Of a stretch of DNA of 64,000 bases, positions 43,453-54,884 are shown piece by piece. This DNA comes from Bathymodiolus brooksi (taxonomy: Eukaryota; Mollusca; Bivalvia; Mytilida; Modiolidae): contig OY804588.1 of the NCBI GenBank assembly GCA_963680875.1, positions 82,174,829 through 82,238,828 of the forward strand. Direction: 5' to 3'. A program made the position numbers and the translations under genes. The notes beneath the pieces are model-generated. The model was not told where the DNA came from. It saw nothing but the letters and a program-made list of their open reading frames with translations, and ran no database searches. Numbering within the stretch: position 1 is the stretch's first letter; each line of letters starts with the position of its first letter.

Positions 43453-46400
43453 GTAAGTATCTATTTCTTTCTAAAATGATTGGCACGAACATGCTGAATT
43501 GTTGATACACTATGACTTGATATGGTTTATAAGATATAATTTTTATTGACATATATACAGTTCCTAAATAATATACTTATTATTAAAACTACAGTAACTC
43601 CTCTTTCAGGCATATGTGACCGTAGGGCGTAGCCGAATTTGTCTCTCCTGTTTATGGTCTTTTGTACTATTGCTCCCCGAGATTTTATAAATTACTTGAC
43701 TTACTAATTTTTAGACATTGAGTGTTCTCGATGAAGACTATTCGTACGTATTAAATTAGATATCTACGTTTTTACTATTTTTGTGTGGTACGTCATAGAC
43801 AGTTTCTACGTTTTTACTATTTTTGTGTGGTACGTCATAGACAGTTTCTACGTTTTTACTATTATTTTGTGTGGTACGTCATAGAAAGTTTCTTTTCTTG
43901 GTTTTGTTCAAAATTGCCTTGTTTTGTATAGATCAACTGCAGTGGTAGCATGTAATCCGATCTGGTACAGACCAATAACAACGAATCGTGTCGTTGGTCT
44001 CGCCAGTCATCAATTTTGACTAGTCTTGATCCTTTGACATCCTTTGTCCATTCACATGTTGGTATGACACTCAGACATGAACATTAATGAGGACATTGGT
44101 ATTGTATATAGATGTCACCCAAGGTTAAAATATATAAAACATCTGGTTACTGCTGATGCTTCTCAGAGCTCAAATCCACAGAACTGATTGTGCGTCAACC
44201 GGTTGTGGATAGAGGGAGTCCGATCGATGGGGTAATTGTCATGTTATAATACGGAAAGCCTGATCGCGGACTATAGATACATATTGTACAGATTTCGAAA
44301 CAAGAGTAGACACATTGTACCCGTTACAAAAGACCAACTTCTTCGTCCCTGCCTATAACTCACCAAGCTTTTTCAGTGGCAGTGAAAAGTCGTTGACCCG
44401 TTTGACCCAGTCCCTGCTTAACTCGCCAAGCTTTTTCAGTGGCAGTGAAGAGTCATTGACTCGGTTGACCCATTCCCTGCCTAACTCGCCAAGCTTTTTC
44501 AGTGGCAGTGAAAAGACGTTGACCCGGTTGAACCAGTCCTTGCCTAACTCGCCAAGCTTTTTCAGTGGCAGTGAAGAGTCGTTGACTCGGTTGACCCAGT
44601 CCCTGCCTAACTCGCCAAGCTTTTTCAGTGGCAGTGAAAAGTCGTTGACCCGGTTAAACCCCCACTTCCCCCTTTCCTATATAGCTTTAATATATTACTG
44701 AGTTTGTTCTCGTGCTGAATATAGCTGAAATACTGCTTGGTGCACGTTAATCAATAATCAATAAATAAATCTCAATCAATCTATAAAACTGATCGATATA
44801 TTCACCTTTTACGTTTAACGGCGTTATCTTAAACGTAAGAGGGGGCCATCGTGGTCATGATATTATGGTTGTTGGATTTACAACTGCCTATGCAATCAGT
44901 GTCTATCATTATTAACGTTGCGAATTCGAATCCTGCTCAGTCGAGGTCCACTCGATAAAAACATTATGTGATTGATTTTATCAGTTACTTGTGGCAGGAC
45001 TGTGGTTTTCTCCAAGTCCTCAGGTTTCCTTCACCAATAATACTGACCGCCACGATATAACTGAAAAATTGTTGAAAGTGGCGTTAAGCACCAAAACCTA
45101 ATCTCTTAAATTGAAAACACAATAATTCAACTTTATTTTGATAATATAGTAAAGCTTCTTATTGCATTTACACCTAAATATTTTTGAGGAGAAAAATACA
45201 TTTTTTTCAGTCAACCGGAAGTTGTGTTGCCAAATGTAGATGGCAATGGTTTAAGATGTATAACCAATGGGGTAGAAGCTAACGGACGGATGACTGCAGG
45301 GGAGGCAACTATATATGAAATCCATGGCCCTTTGAATTTTTACGACAATACTCCACAATACTGCTTCGATAAAAACAACAACCTTGCAAGTATTTATCTG
45401 AACTTTGAGAGGTACTTAATTTAGATCATTTTAAATATTTGTATCGCAGAAGTTAGCATAATAATCATCCATTTTTGGTTGAGCGGGTCACTTATAAATA
45501 TCATATAAATTGCTGTTTTTCGATTTGATTTTGACTGATTTTTGGTGTTTAACGCCACTTTCAACAATATTTCAGTTATATCATGGCGACCAGTTTTAGT
45601 GGTGGAAGAAGCCGGAGTACCCAGAGAGAACCAGAGACCATGAGCAAGCAACTGGTAAACTTTGTCACTTGCGGCTGCGAGTCGAGTGCACCATGTTTTG
45701 TAATTTACAAAGCCGGGCGCGAACCCACACCGTATTGGTGATAGGCTTGTATGAGTTGTTAGGTAATCCAACTACCTAACTCATTGAGCCATCCGGGTCC
45801 TGCTGTTTTTCGCAAGTAGAAAGACAGACCAAACAATACAATTAAACAGATGAGCAATACGGATCCCACCGCAAAATCAAATGCTCGCGAAGTGTAAAAT
45901 GTTCCGGTATCCAATAAGATACCTTCCGTGCCATTCATACAGTAAGGTCCGGTAAGAATCTACTGGAGAGAAAATTCTACACGAGGAGTAACGCAGCTTC
46001 TTTTAGTAGCTGAGTGTGAGCTCTATCACTATTGGGTGCAAGCTCTAGAATAACATCACTGTGAAATGTAAACACTGGTATGTTGGAACATTGTGAGATA
46101 TTTCTACTGATGAATGGGGGGTTGATTATTGGAAAAATGAAGTCATCACGTTTGTTTCAAGTTCTTTTTTTTAATCTTCCTTTGTTGTCGATTATAAGGT
46201 AAAGGTCAAGGTAGGAAAAAGACTTTAAGTGTCGGTAGTATCCGTTACTTCAAGCTCTTTTGGATAGATGAGATGCAGATAAATACCGAATCGAGAATTA
46301 TTCAGCAACAGAACATTATCTATATAGAGGAAGTTGGAATAAAAGGTTTGAATATCGCTTACAATATTAACCAAGGAAGAATTGCATTTTCAATTTACCC

Positions 46401-47980
46401 ATTTCATATATGCAATAACGTGTCGATTACTAATTGACAGATATATCCCCCCAAAAGAACACCATATTTTATTATTTTTAACACCAATTCATGCTTAATC
46501 AAAATCAGAATAATATTTATATAACAATGTAATGATTTAATGGCGGAATAAGTAGGAGAATAAATCAAACAGACCTAAAATAAATAGTAGTAATTATATA
46601 TGTTATTCTAATACTGTTATAAAATAAAGTTATCAAAAACATTATGGTTTAGACATGCAATACTTTTAGGCTACCATGTTTATTCTTTCTTATAAAATTT
46701 CCAAGAACAATTGTTCTTCTCTTTTATCACTTGTTTGTGCGATCAGAAAGCAAACTGCAATTCAAGGTGATATATTTCCCATTGTAAAAAATATAGCAGG
46801 CCATAAGCTTTTGTTTTTTTTTTCGAAAATCATGATAAGACACACAGCTATATAGCAAGCACACGGAGAAAAAAAACCTCTGTCGTGGTAGATTATTACG
46901 TAACGTCATAACAACGAGGCATTAGGATAATAAATATACCTGTTATACAGCGTAAATTATTGTTCATTTCCTTCCCTCGTTTAATGTACAAGTCGAACAC
47001 ACCGGCCACTAACCAATACATCGATCTATACATTATTGTTGAATAGATAATAGTTATAATAGGTGGTAGTCTTAATTAGTTAACCACTCCGTCTCGCTAA
47101 AAAGGATCACAAAAGACAACAGAATCCATGTTTTTGTATATTGTTCTCTTTCAGCAAAACACCTAACCAGAAAGCAAGAATAGAATTGACAGGGTGTCGA
47201 AACGCTGGTTATTGGACCAATGGGAAAGTGTTCTGCAGTCCACCTGAGTGCTCAAAATACCTCCACCAATCGACAAATACGGATTACTTTGAGGAAGAAT
47301 TGTATGTCACTTTGAATATGCATGATTTAGCAAACATGAAGATGCAAAATGGTGTCATTATAACACAATTTCACGGAAACCCAGACCATAGACTAATTTA
47401 CAATATAACAACAAATCAAACACATCTATTGTCAACCGATGAGTTCCTTAACTATTGTAATCTATATGGTCCTTGCTACAAAGGGAGATTTCACAATAGG
47501 AACGACATCTTGTATTTATTTGCTGGGTTCCCTCCACTAATTATGGAAACGGATAACCATGGAAATATTTCCATTGGTGTGCGATACGATCCACGGGATT
47601 TCGTCCTTTTGGAGAAAATTCCTCCGCGTCCTTGTCTATTTAAATCGACAATGGACTATGAGCTATGTGAATCCCCAACTGGTTACCACAGTTGGAGAAG
47701 ACTATGGCAGCGACCTCTACCTTACCACAAAGAATGGTTGACGCTGCATTGGCTCGTTAGATGGTCGTACAAACACGACTGCATCATTGAGGTAACAGAC
47801 ACAGAAACAGGAGAAGTTCTGGTTGATTATACTGGTCCTTGTGGTAGACATGTTGATATGAAGATGGGAAACTTTCCTTACGCGAAAGTTGGGATGTACA
47901 ATGGTGGTGTAGATGTACCAGTTAAAATGAGATTTAAAGATATAAGGATTATCCAGACGGGGTCTAAAACGATAGAATAA
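43343..47980 (+). CDS. Secreted polysaccharide-lyase-like protein, 3 exons (gene-level entry)
   Basis: Exons 43343-43452, 45211-45411 and 47155-47980 total 1137 nt in one frame, giving 378 residues. Both junctions are phase 2 with GT-AG borders (GTAAGT and GTACTT donors, TTTTTTTCAG and CTCTTTCAG acceptors). The signal peptide is about the first 20 residues (YQILLFGICLALQSH). Exon 3 has RIELTG (residue about 112), IITQFHGNPD (Q about 175, H about 177), LHWLVRWS and PYAKVGMYNGG. This order fits the jelly-roll polysaccharide lyases (heparinase-I-like and alginate-lyase-like groups), where a QxHG segment lines the active site. Ten or more cysteines suggest a disulfide-rich extracellular enzyme. 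The substrate cannot be told from sequence. An AATAAA signal lies 46 nt after the stop. Confidence 0.72.
43755..43895. repeat. 53-bp tandem repeat, about 3 units
   Basis: Unit TCTACGTTTTTACTATTTTT plus GTGTGGTACGTCATAGACAGT, in intron 1 of the lyase-like gene. It grows out of the ACGTAGATATCA-type repeat end at 43690-43760. Confidence 0.85.
44340..44660. repeat. 63-bp tandem repeat, 5 units
   Basis: Unit AACTCGCCAAGCTTTTTCAG plus TGGCAGTGAAAAGTCGTTGA and so on. Open in the plus frame (NSPSFFSGSEKSLTRLTQSL per unit) because 63 is a multiple of three. It lies in intron 1 of the lyase-like gene and leads into a family-2 SINE tail, so I treat it as a minisatellite. Confidence 0.9.
44690..44785 (+). 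mobile_element. Family-2 SINE tail
   Basis: GAATATAGCTGAAATACTGC then AATCAAT repeats. Confidence 0.6.
44843..45102 (+). mobile_element. V-SINE, full length
   Basis: Head GGGCCATCGTGGTCATGATA, B-box GAATTCGAATCCTG, central GTTTTCTCCAAGTCC and tail GAAAGTGGCGTTAAGCACC. Confidence 0.85.
45211..45411 (+). CDS. Exon 2, lyase-like gene
   Basis: Acceptor TTTTTTTCAG, donor GTACTT. Encodes PEVVLPNVDGNGLRCITNGV, then GPLNFYDNTPQYCFDKNNNL. Read past the donor the frame stops within a few codons. Confidence 0.72.
45542..45799 (-). mobile_element. V-SINE, full length, alternative head
   Basis: The tail and central domain match the other copies, but the head differs: minus strand GGATGGCTCAATGAGTTAGG (A box) and GGTTCGCGCCCGG (B box). 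Same type as 62579-62835. Confidence 0.85.
45800..47140. other. Intron 2 of the lyase-like gene, mostly AT-rich
   Basis: No gene seen. 45840-46000 resembles part of the 35150-35385 stretch (GATCCCACC and GCTCGCGAAG blocks), probably a retroelement remnant. Confidence 0.4.
47155..47980 (+). CDS. Exon 3, lyase-like gene
   Basis: Acceptor TTGTTCTCTTTCAG. Carries all recognisable lyase-fold motifs (RIELTG, TQFHGNPD, LHWLVRWS, PYAKVGMYNG) and ends in TAA at 47980. Confidence 0.75.
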
Positions 47981-48025
47981 ATTAAGGAATCAATCGTGCT
48001 AAGACAATGACATAAAAATGTAATC

Positions 48026-48031
48026 AATAAA
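48026..48031 (+). terminator. Poly(A) signal of the lyase-like gene
   Basis: AATAAA 46 nt after the stop, followed by a T-rich stretch. Confidence 0.6.
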
Positions 48032-48369
48032 ATGTATTTAATTTTGTTTTAATTACTTAAAAAAGGAATCCACACATTACATGATTACAACACGAACAAC
48101 AACAATCGTTTCTGTTGCAATTTGGAATGCATATTCTACTGTAAAGTTGCTACAAATGAATGTAAAATATACAATTGGAAAGTTGAAGCCATCTCGTTTG
48201 TGGTACAATTTGTCTCATGTATAGATGATACAACGTTATTACACATTGTGCACCAGTTTGTCAGGAGTTGTTCCTGTTCACCTAATCAACTATCTTCTCT
48301 TGAACCTGTCAAAATCAAAACAATAGCACAGGAACTTCCTTCCCCCATTACCTTTTAGCATTCATGGTC

Positions 48370-48440
48370 TATTGTTTGCAACTTGTTATCGTAATGAATA
48401 TATTTGATATTATGTTCATTCGATGTCAATCAATCAATTT
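48370..48440 (+). mobile_element. Family-2 SINE tail
   Basis: AACTTGTTATCGTAATGAAT and a terminal CAATCAATCAAT. Confidence 0.55.
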
Positions 48441-48566
48441 TAACAAAAGGATGAGATTTGGAACAATTTCGTCCCGAAAATGTCTCCTTTTATTTGCACT
48501 GAGGTGATATTGTCGATAAAAACAAACATTTCTGTACGTATTTACCGAAATATTGTTGGGATTATG

Positions 48567-48814
48567 GTGTCTAGCGCCACTTTCAACATTATTTCAGTTA
48601 TATCGTGGCTGTCAGTTTAATTGGTGGAGGAAACCAGAGCACCCGGAGAAAACGACAGACCTGCCGCAAGTCACTGACAAACTTTATCACATAATTTTGC
48701 ATCGAGTAAGCCTCGACTGAGCGAGGGACGAACTCACAGCGTTAGTGGTGATAGACACTGATTGCATAGGCAGTAATAAATCCAACTACCGTGCGATCAC
48801 GACCACAATGGCCC
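48567..48814 (-). mobile_element. V-SINE, full length
   Basis: From tail GGTGTCTAGCGCCACTTTCA (plus strand) to head GATCACGACCACAATGGCCCC. A tail fragment in opposite orientation follows at 48826-48862. Confidence 0.8.
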
Positions 48815-49440
48815 CTTGAGAAATATTGTCTAAAGTGGCGTTAAACAACATTACCCCTAACCCTCTATGTTTGTTTAATATTTGGAAAGACCATTATTTA
48901 TCAAGAAAAGTCGGGTCTTTTTCTGTTAACGTGTATATATTACTAGTTCGTACATGTAAGTATACTGTTGGTGATTTATTCCTTATATTATATCGTGGCT
49001 GTCACTAGAAAAAAAAGTGTTGATTTTCAATTTTAGCAAATAACAGATGATACGTTCTTTATGGAAATTACTGATTCTTTTTTCTGACTTTTATACCTAA
49101 GCTGTCGACAATTCATATGAAGCGAATATTCACAGCTGGTTTAATGTTTGGTTTTGTATGTTTGGTTGCTAGATATATATAGTTAGCAATGGGGCACGTA
49201 GCCAATGAAATTTTGTTTTTGCATGTCCTATGCTATGCATTTCGTGTTTTTTACTCATTGCAAGCTTTATGTCAGTATCGGACTATGCCATTATACAGTT
49301 TTAAGTCATTACCCTGTTAATCGTTTTGCGTCTGTCCTTCGACACGTTTAATGCAAGTTCAAAGCTAAGACCTGTGTTTCCATTATATCTTGTCATTATA
49401 CGTATTCAATGTGCTTTGGGTTAGGGATAGGGGTTAGGGT

Positions 49441-49692
49441 TATGGTGCTTAACGCCACTTTCAACAATATTTTAGCTATATCGTGGCGGTCAGTTTTATT
49501 GGTGGAGGGAACAGGAGTACCCGGAGAAAACCATCGACATGTCGCAGTCACTGACAAACTTTATCACATAATGTTGTATCGTGTACATCTCGATTGAACG
49601 GGATTTGAACACACAACGTTAGTGGTGATATACACTGATTGAATAGGTAGTTGTAAATCCAACTACCATACAATCACGAACACGACGGCCCC
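49441..49692 (-). mobile_element. V-SINE, full length
   Basis: GGTGCTTAACGCCACTTTCA tail through the GACGGCCCC head, with a near-consensus central domain. Confidence 0.85.
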
Positions 49693-49785
49693 AATCTGCT
49701 TTTGAGGCTATGATGAATTAGAAAAAAATATTGCAGGTTACGGTTGGTAGGAAGAGTTTGCGGATACCAAAGGGGTTGTCGACAA

Positions 49786-50138
49786 TCAATTTATCCAGAA
49801 CCTAAGCTCCTCAATAGCTGGAGCTGTCAAAGCAACAAGTGACTTCCAACTTGCCCTCAATACAATGCATTTATACAACTCTCTAGTTCTCAATCTAACC
49901 AAGCTTCTAAAAACAGCTTGCATCGAAATGATCTGACCAACAATACCAGCAACAAATTTTGCCCTGTACAGCACTTTATCTTTTCTAACATGAAGTAATG
50001 TTTTTTTTCAATGACATTTACTAATCTATCTACACGTTCATTAGAAATTCTAAACTTTCCAGATTTCATATCCCAAACTAAACCTATCCAGATCATATCT
50101 TGTTGTGGATACCAAATAAGTTTATCTTCTGCTATCAA
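49786..50138 (-). pseudogene. DIRS-like RNase H / RT connection segment
   Basis: DMIWIGLVWDMKSGKFRISN and ERVDRLVNVIE are the usual segment after RT in DIRS-type polyproteins (WLG-x-W-D-x3-G-x-F-like). It is frameshifted near 49890-49975, where the reading moves to another frame. Confidence 0.65.
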
Positions 50139-50148
50139 AAAATCTAAT

Positions 50149-50640
50149 TTAGATAGGCTTGCTCTGATCTAATATGAGCTTGACCTTTCTGCCGAAAAAA
50201 GAATCATTAGCTCCTCCCAGTCCATCATCTAAGTACATTATAATTTTCAAACCTTGATTTCTCCAGTACATAACCGCTTCTTTCAAAACCTTAGTAAAAA
50301 TATGACCTGCACTGGCTAAACCAAATGGAAGAACATTAAATACAAAATACTTCTCATTATTCTCAAAATTCCAACTGAAGCCTAACAACTTTCTATGCTC
50401 TTTTCAAAGATCTCGATGTGATGGTAGGCCCCTTTTAAGTCGTATCTAAATAAGTGATCCCCCTTAGCAAACAATGCTCTTGCCACTGAACCATCTTCAA
50501 ACTTATATCTAAACTGATGTATTCATGTATTGATATGCCAACAGTCTAATATTAAACGGGGCTTATTTGATCTGCTATAAGCAACCGTTGATGGATTCAC
50601 CACAAAAGGAGCCTCGGCTACTTCTAAAATACAACCCTTT
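50149..50640 (-). pseudogene. DIRS-like reverse transcriptase
   Basis: The upstream part, with stops, includes FRYDLKGAYHHIEI (first catalytic Asp); then FVFNVLPFGLASAGHIFTKV and the catalytic YLDDG in IIMYLDDGLGGAND. In-frame stops near 50523 and 50388 disable it. Confidence 0.8.
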
Positions 50641-50914
50641 TCCAATAATTTTGTAATCTCATCCTTGACAGTCAACATTTTCCCTAGCAGATTTATTGTT
50701 TGTCAAAACTACATTTTTGGTATTTCCTTAAACGGAATACCGTACCCCCTTTCTATTATTTGTAAAATATAATTACTTGTGCCTATATTTTTCCATTTGT
50801 GTATTGTGCCTTTCAATTTACCTACAGGCGTGATTAAACCTTTATTGACCGTTAAATGGCTAGACACCTGTGCAATGTGTTAACGCTTGATTAAACTATT
50901 ACTATCAGATACAG

Positions 50915-51600
50915 CTAAGACTTGTCATTAATTAGGTGAGCAATTTTCCCCTGTATACTTTCGTCTTGTATATCTGAGCAAATGCTATTGAATTTATAAC
51001 AAATTAATAAATCAGTACTTGACTTTCGTTTCTTCTCTGGACATTCAAATTGCCAGTGACCAGGCTTGAAACAGTTGTAACATACACCAGGTCTGACTGT
51101 CGATTTTCCACTAGCGTTGTTTCCACTGGAACTTGTAGCTTTTGCTGCGGATCGGTTATATGGTGTAGGACGTTTCTTTTTCGCTTTCTCGGCTTTAGAT
51201 TCCTCTCCGCACATATCTGCGCCCTCAATATCTTTGTATCGTCTTCGGAATCGCCTGCTAAAGGATTTGTTATATATTCTTGCACTACCCTCCAACCCAG
51301 TTCCGACGAATCGGCCATTTTAACTAACTTCTAGCCTAACGTAAAAGTTCCATACCTTCGAAATTTTTCTGCTTGGCAAGAGCGGCACCGGCATCTCTAG
51401 GCTCCAAATGCGAATCAGCTTCCTTCAAGGCTACTGTGAGTTTTCTGTTGAATTTATACTGGTCTTCACAGCTCTTTCTTTGAAATTTATATTCATCTGA
51501 CGAAGAAAGTTCACTTTGTAATCTGCTCATCTGTGATTCCGAACGCTCCTTCTGCTGGTTATCGAAATCTTTTAGTTTTACGATCCATCCATTTGTGTAA
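50915..51600 (-). pseudogene. DIRS-like gag protein with zinc knuckle
   Basis: SCEDQYKFNRKLTVALKEAD, then (after stops near 51340) ELGWRVVQEYITNPLAGDSE, then in a shifted frame CYNCFKPGHWQFEC, a CX2CX4HX4C RNA-binding knuckle. These three blocks in this order mark the gag-like ORF of DIRS-type elements. Confidence 0.75.
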
Positions 51601-53201
51601 GGGATCGTCGCAAAATGTGACAGTTTTTTTCAAATGAAGTTAGTTTCATTTGGCTCAGACCACCCACCCACCCCCTCCAAATGAAAGTGTGAAAAACAGA
51701 ATACCGATGTATTATAAACCAAACTCCACCTAACAATATAGGGTTTAGAACCATGTATTCTCCATATGCATGTCATGATAAAGGGTCTATCTATGAATCT
51801 TTATCCTTTCAAAATCACAGACACTTGATTTCATCTAAGTGTACATATAATTCAACAAACATACTGTACCAATAAAATGATATTTATAGATTAATATGGA
51901 CATCTCTGTAATGTGCATTCTTATAATAAGTGCAAAGATCTGGAACACTTATTTATTATTTGTGGAGCAGTGCATGCATCTTGTATATCAAGAAATCCAT
52001 TTAAAGCCCTTTCTATACAAGTGAACCATAAAACGTTCCAAGAATCGAAAACATTATTTTTTTTTAATTTGCAAAAGAAGACCGTTGCTTTTCGTTGCGC
52101 ATGATATTTAGTTGTACCGCAAACAGGATACATATACACCCATTACTTATTCAGTAGCCCGGGGTTCTATGGTACCACGGTAGTTAATGTTTTACCAGAA
52201 ATAAATAAAAACGGTTATATACCCGAGTGAAAATATTATTTTTATTACTTCAGCAGATCCCTTCCTTCATATCCAATGCATTATTTTTAACCAAAGTATG
52301 TTTACGAGTCTATAATCGGCAATCCGCACAACAGCGTCCATTTTATAGGTCAAGAAAAGGAGATTCCTATGGTACCGAGGTAGTTCCGAAAATCAGTCTA
52401 TGGAGTGCTGTATTATAAGATTTTGACAGATGATCGTAAACCATTCTCTATCCAGAGTTGTTGTTCCCGCTATGCTCCACTCAGCTCTGTCAACGCTCAT
52501 TTGACAAGATGTTTGTAAAATTTAAAAACAGTAAAAAAAAATGTACTTAAAATTGTTTTAATTATTGTAAATATCAATAAAGATGAAAATAAATCACTCA
52601 TTTCAAATAAATTCTCTTAAGCTTAAAAATGACTCCCCCCCCCCCCCCACACACACTTCTCGGAGAACTATTTTGCGGAGGTAAAAATTAAAAACGATCA
52701 CAAATCATTTTTCATCTTTATTGATATTTACAATAAATAAAACAATTTTAAGTACATTTTTTTTACTGTTTCTAAATTTTACAAAAATCTTGTAAAATGA
52801 GCGTTGACAGAGATAGAGTGGAGCGTAGCGGGAACGACAACTCTGGATAGAGAATGGATCGTAAGCGTGTAGGTTGGGACTCCACTATACCAAAATAGAT
52901 CCGCTACTAGGTGGCGCTGCAATTGCGCAATCGTGTGAAACGTAAATACCGTGGTATCATAGAACCCTCGGTACCATAGGAAGGGAGTATACTAAAGAAA
53001 CAGTACAATATACAGACTCGAAAGAAATTAAAACGATGTTCCATTCAATGTTATGCCGTTTTTAAGTGCATTTTTAAAGATTTATTGACAAATCTCAATG
53101 TGCGATTTTGGTTTTTTCCAAACGAGAGAGCTCAAAACCATCCACCTACCAAACGAAACTAACTTCGTTTGAAAAAAACTGCGACAATGTGCGACGATCC
53201 C
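51601..53201. mobile_element. Inverted-repeat element nested in the DIRS-like copy
   Basis: Ends of about 53 bp starting GGGATCGTCGCA, roughly 85-90% alike between arms (51601-51652 and 53149-53201). No transposase. It contains a second inverted pair (52159-52182 with 52950-52974, around TCTATGGTACCACGGTA) and, inside that, a third element. Confidence 0.75.
52441..52857. mobile_element. Long-inverted-repeat MITE, innermost element
   Basis: Arms of up to about 190 bp (CCATTCTCTATCCAGAGTTG at the left, complement at the right), flanked by ATCGTAAA and ATCGTAAG (8 bp, one mismatch). A C-run and CACACA occupy the loop. Confidence 0.8.
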
Positions 53202-53207
53202 TCAGCA

Positions 53208-53285
53208 AATCATTCTGTGACTTCTTTATTTCTTCCCCGATGATCCATTTAACGCTGTTTTCAAGGTCCGCTGGATCCATTATGA
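53208..53285 (-). pseudogene. DIRS-like gag N-terminus
   Basis: ATG at about 53282: MDPADLENSVKWIIGEEIKK before the insertion breaks the frame. Confidence 0.5.
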
Positions 53286-53462
53286 CACTCAGAAAATTTG
53301 ATGTTCACTCAATGAAAGCATGGCTAGAAATGACTATTCATTCACTAATCATTTAACACAATAATTTTGGCGCCAAAAATTTCATACGCCTCCGAACTAT
53401 TTCGGGAGAAGACAATAAATTCCTGTTATACTTCGTGCCACGGACATTATTGATTATAAAAC

Positions 53463-53535
53463 TGATAAACTTGTTCACTCCACCATATAACTGAAATACT
53501 GCTAATGTTGGTGTTAAACGCCAATCAACTAACCC
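53463..53535 (+). mobile_element. SINE tail fragment
   Basis: AACTTGTTCACTCCACCATA and TGTTAAACGCCAATCAACTA resemble the family-2 tail. Confidence 0.5.
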
Positions 53536-53579
53536 TTCAATATAAAATTCATATTGGTTGCAGTGTGAAGATGCTGTGC

Positions 53580-53935
53580 GGCAGCCCTGCACTTTAATGG
53601 AAGAAGAAGAAGAAGAATTGGACTTGGAATCAATATATTGTCAGTTGATACATTTTAAATTACGAATTTCTGATAATGTAAAAAACATAAATAATAACAC
53701 ATAGTTTTATAAAGCTTTTATTTTAAAATGTAAAAAAAATTATCACATAAGTCTTGAGGCAAGGAGCAATAAATTACTTTGATTAAATAAATAATTAAAA
53801 AATAATATGATATGTACAATGGAAATAACAAACAATATACATGTGTACAGTGATCAGCAAAATTAAATAATGTATTTATTGCTTGTTCATGCACACTTTC
53901 ATTCATTAGTCTATGATAACATGTTGGTTGGGTGG
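53580..53935. other. Intergenic, nothing recognised
   Basis: AT-rich, with a GAAGAAGAAGAAG run. Confidence 0.5.
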
Positions 53936-53938
53936 TTC

Positions 53939-54197
53939 CATGGTGTTTAACGCCACTTTAAACAATATTTCAGTGATATCGTGGTGGTCAGTTTTATTGG
54001 TGAAGGAAACCGGAGTACCTGGGAAAAAACCACAAACCTGCCGCATGTCACTGACAAAGTTTAACGATATAATGTTGTATGGAATACACCTCACCAGTGT
54101 GGGGTTCGAACTCACAACGTTAGTGGTGATAGGTTAGGCACTGATTGTTTAGGTAGTTATAAATCTAATTACCATACGATCACAACTACGACGTCCC
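53939..54197 (-). mobile_element. V-SINE, full length
   Basis: GGTGTTTAACGCCACTTTAA tail, GGTGAAGGAAACCGGAGTAC central domain, GGTTCGAACTCACAACGTTA B-box side, and GATCACAACTACGACGTCCCC head (plus-strand writing). Confidence 0.85.
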
Positions 54198-54639
54198 CTG
54201 ATAACATTTGACCGAAAAATAAAAAAATACAACTTCCGTCTTCACATTATTGTTTTGAGCAGACTCAGTGTAGAAAAAGAATATGTCTCTATACATCAAA
54301 TTGTGTATGTCAGGTTGTAACTGGTCCTTCTACAATCATACATTTTCACTTTTTCTAAATAAGCATAAAACATACAGTGAATTAATAACACAATATAATG
54401 TTGTGATTCTTTCTATATAAAACATATATATCTGTTTTTTTTCAATTTCAATATTGTTTTCAATAAAATAGTGATTTCAATAAAATGTTGAGTTCAAGTA
54501 CCACATTGTTTTCAATTAATATTGTTTTCGTTAAAGTATTGCTTCAAATAAAAATAATAATTGCAAGAACAATATTGTTTTCAATTGCAATATTATTTTC
54601 AATAAAAAAAAATTCAATTACAATATTGTTTCAATAAAA

Positions 54640-54857
54640 TCATGTTTTCAATTACGATGTTGTTTTTAAAAATTGCTTAAAAATACCATAAACCATGGAA
54701 AGTAAGACCATTGTCATTATTTTCCGGTGTACAGAATCAACTATGAATCATGTTTTCAATTACGATATTGTTTTTAAAAATTGTTTAAAAATACCATAAA
54801 ACATGGAAAGTAAGACCATTGTCATTATTTTCCGGTGTACAGAATCAACTATGAATT
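54640..54857. repeat. 108-bp tandem duplication
   Basis: CCATGGAAAGTAAGACCATT through GTACAGAATCAACTATGAAT occurs twice, about 108 bp apart. The preceding 200 bp holds looser TTTTCAAT-AATATTG repeats. Confidence 0.85.
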
Positions 54858-54884
54858 ACAAAATGAGAAAAAATATATATCATA

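Larger units (their letters stand above)
49786..53285 (-). mobile_element. DIRS-like retrotransposon remnant, interrupted
   Basis: Minus-strand coding order: a gag-like N-terminus (53285 down to about 53202), a 1.6-kb nested insertion (53201-51601), gag-like continuation and zinc knuckle (51600-50915), RT (about 50640-50149) and an RNase-H-like segment (50138-49786). Several shifts and stops. No tyrosine recombinase is recognised downstream, so the copy is truncated. The YLDD-type RT and GWRVVQEY/zinc-knuckle gag fit DIRS/Ngaro-type elements common in invertebrates. Confidence 0.75.

Noticed and set aside
51050..51334. Plus-strand ORFs opposite the gag-like region
   Set aside because: Antisense shadows of the DIRS-like coding sequence, which has recognisable zinc-knuckle motifs.
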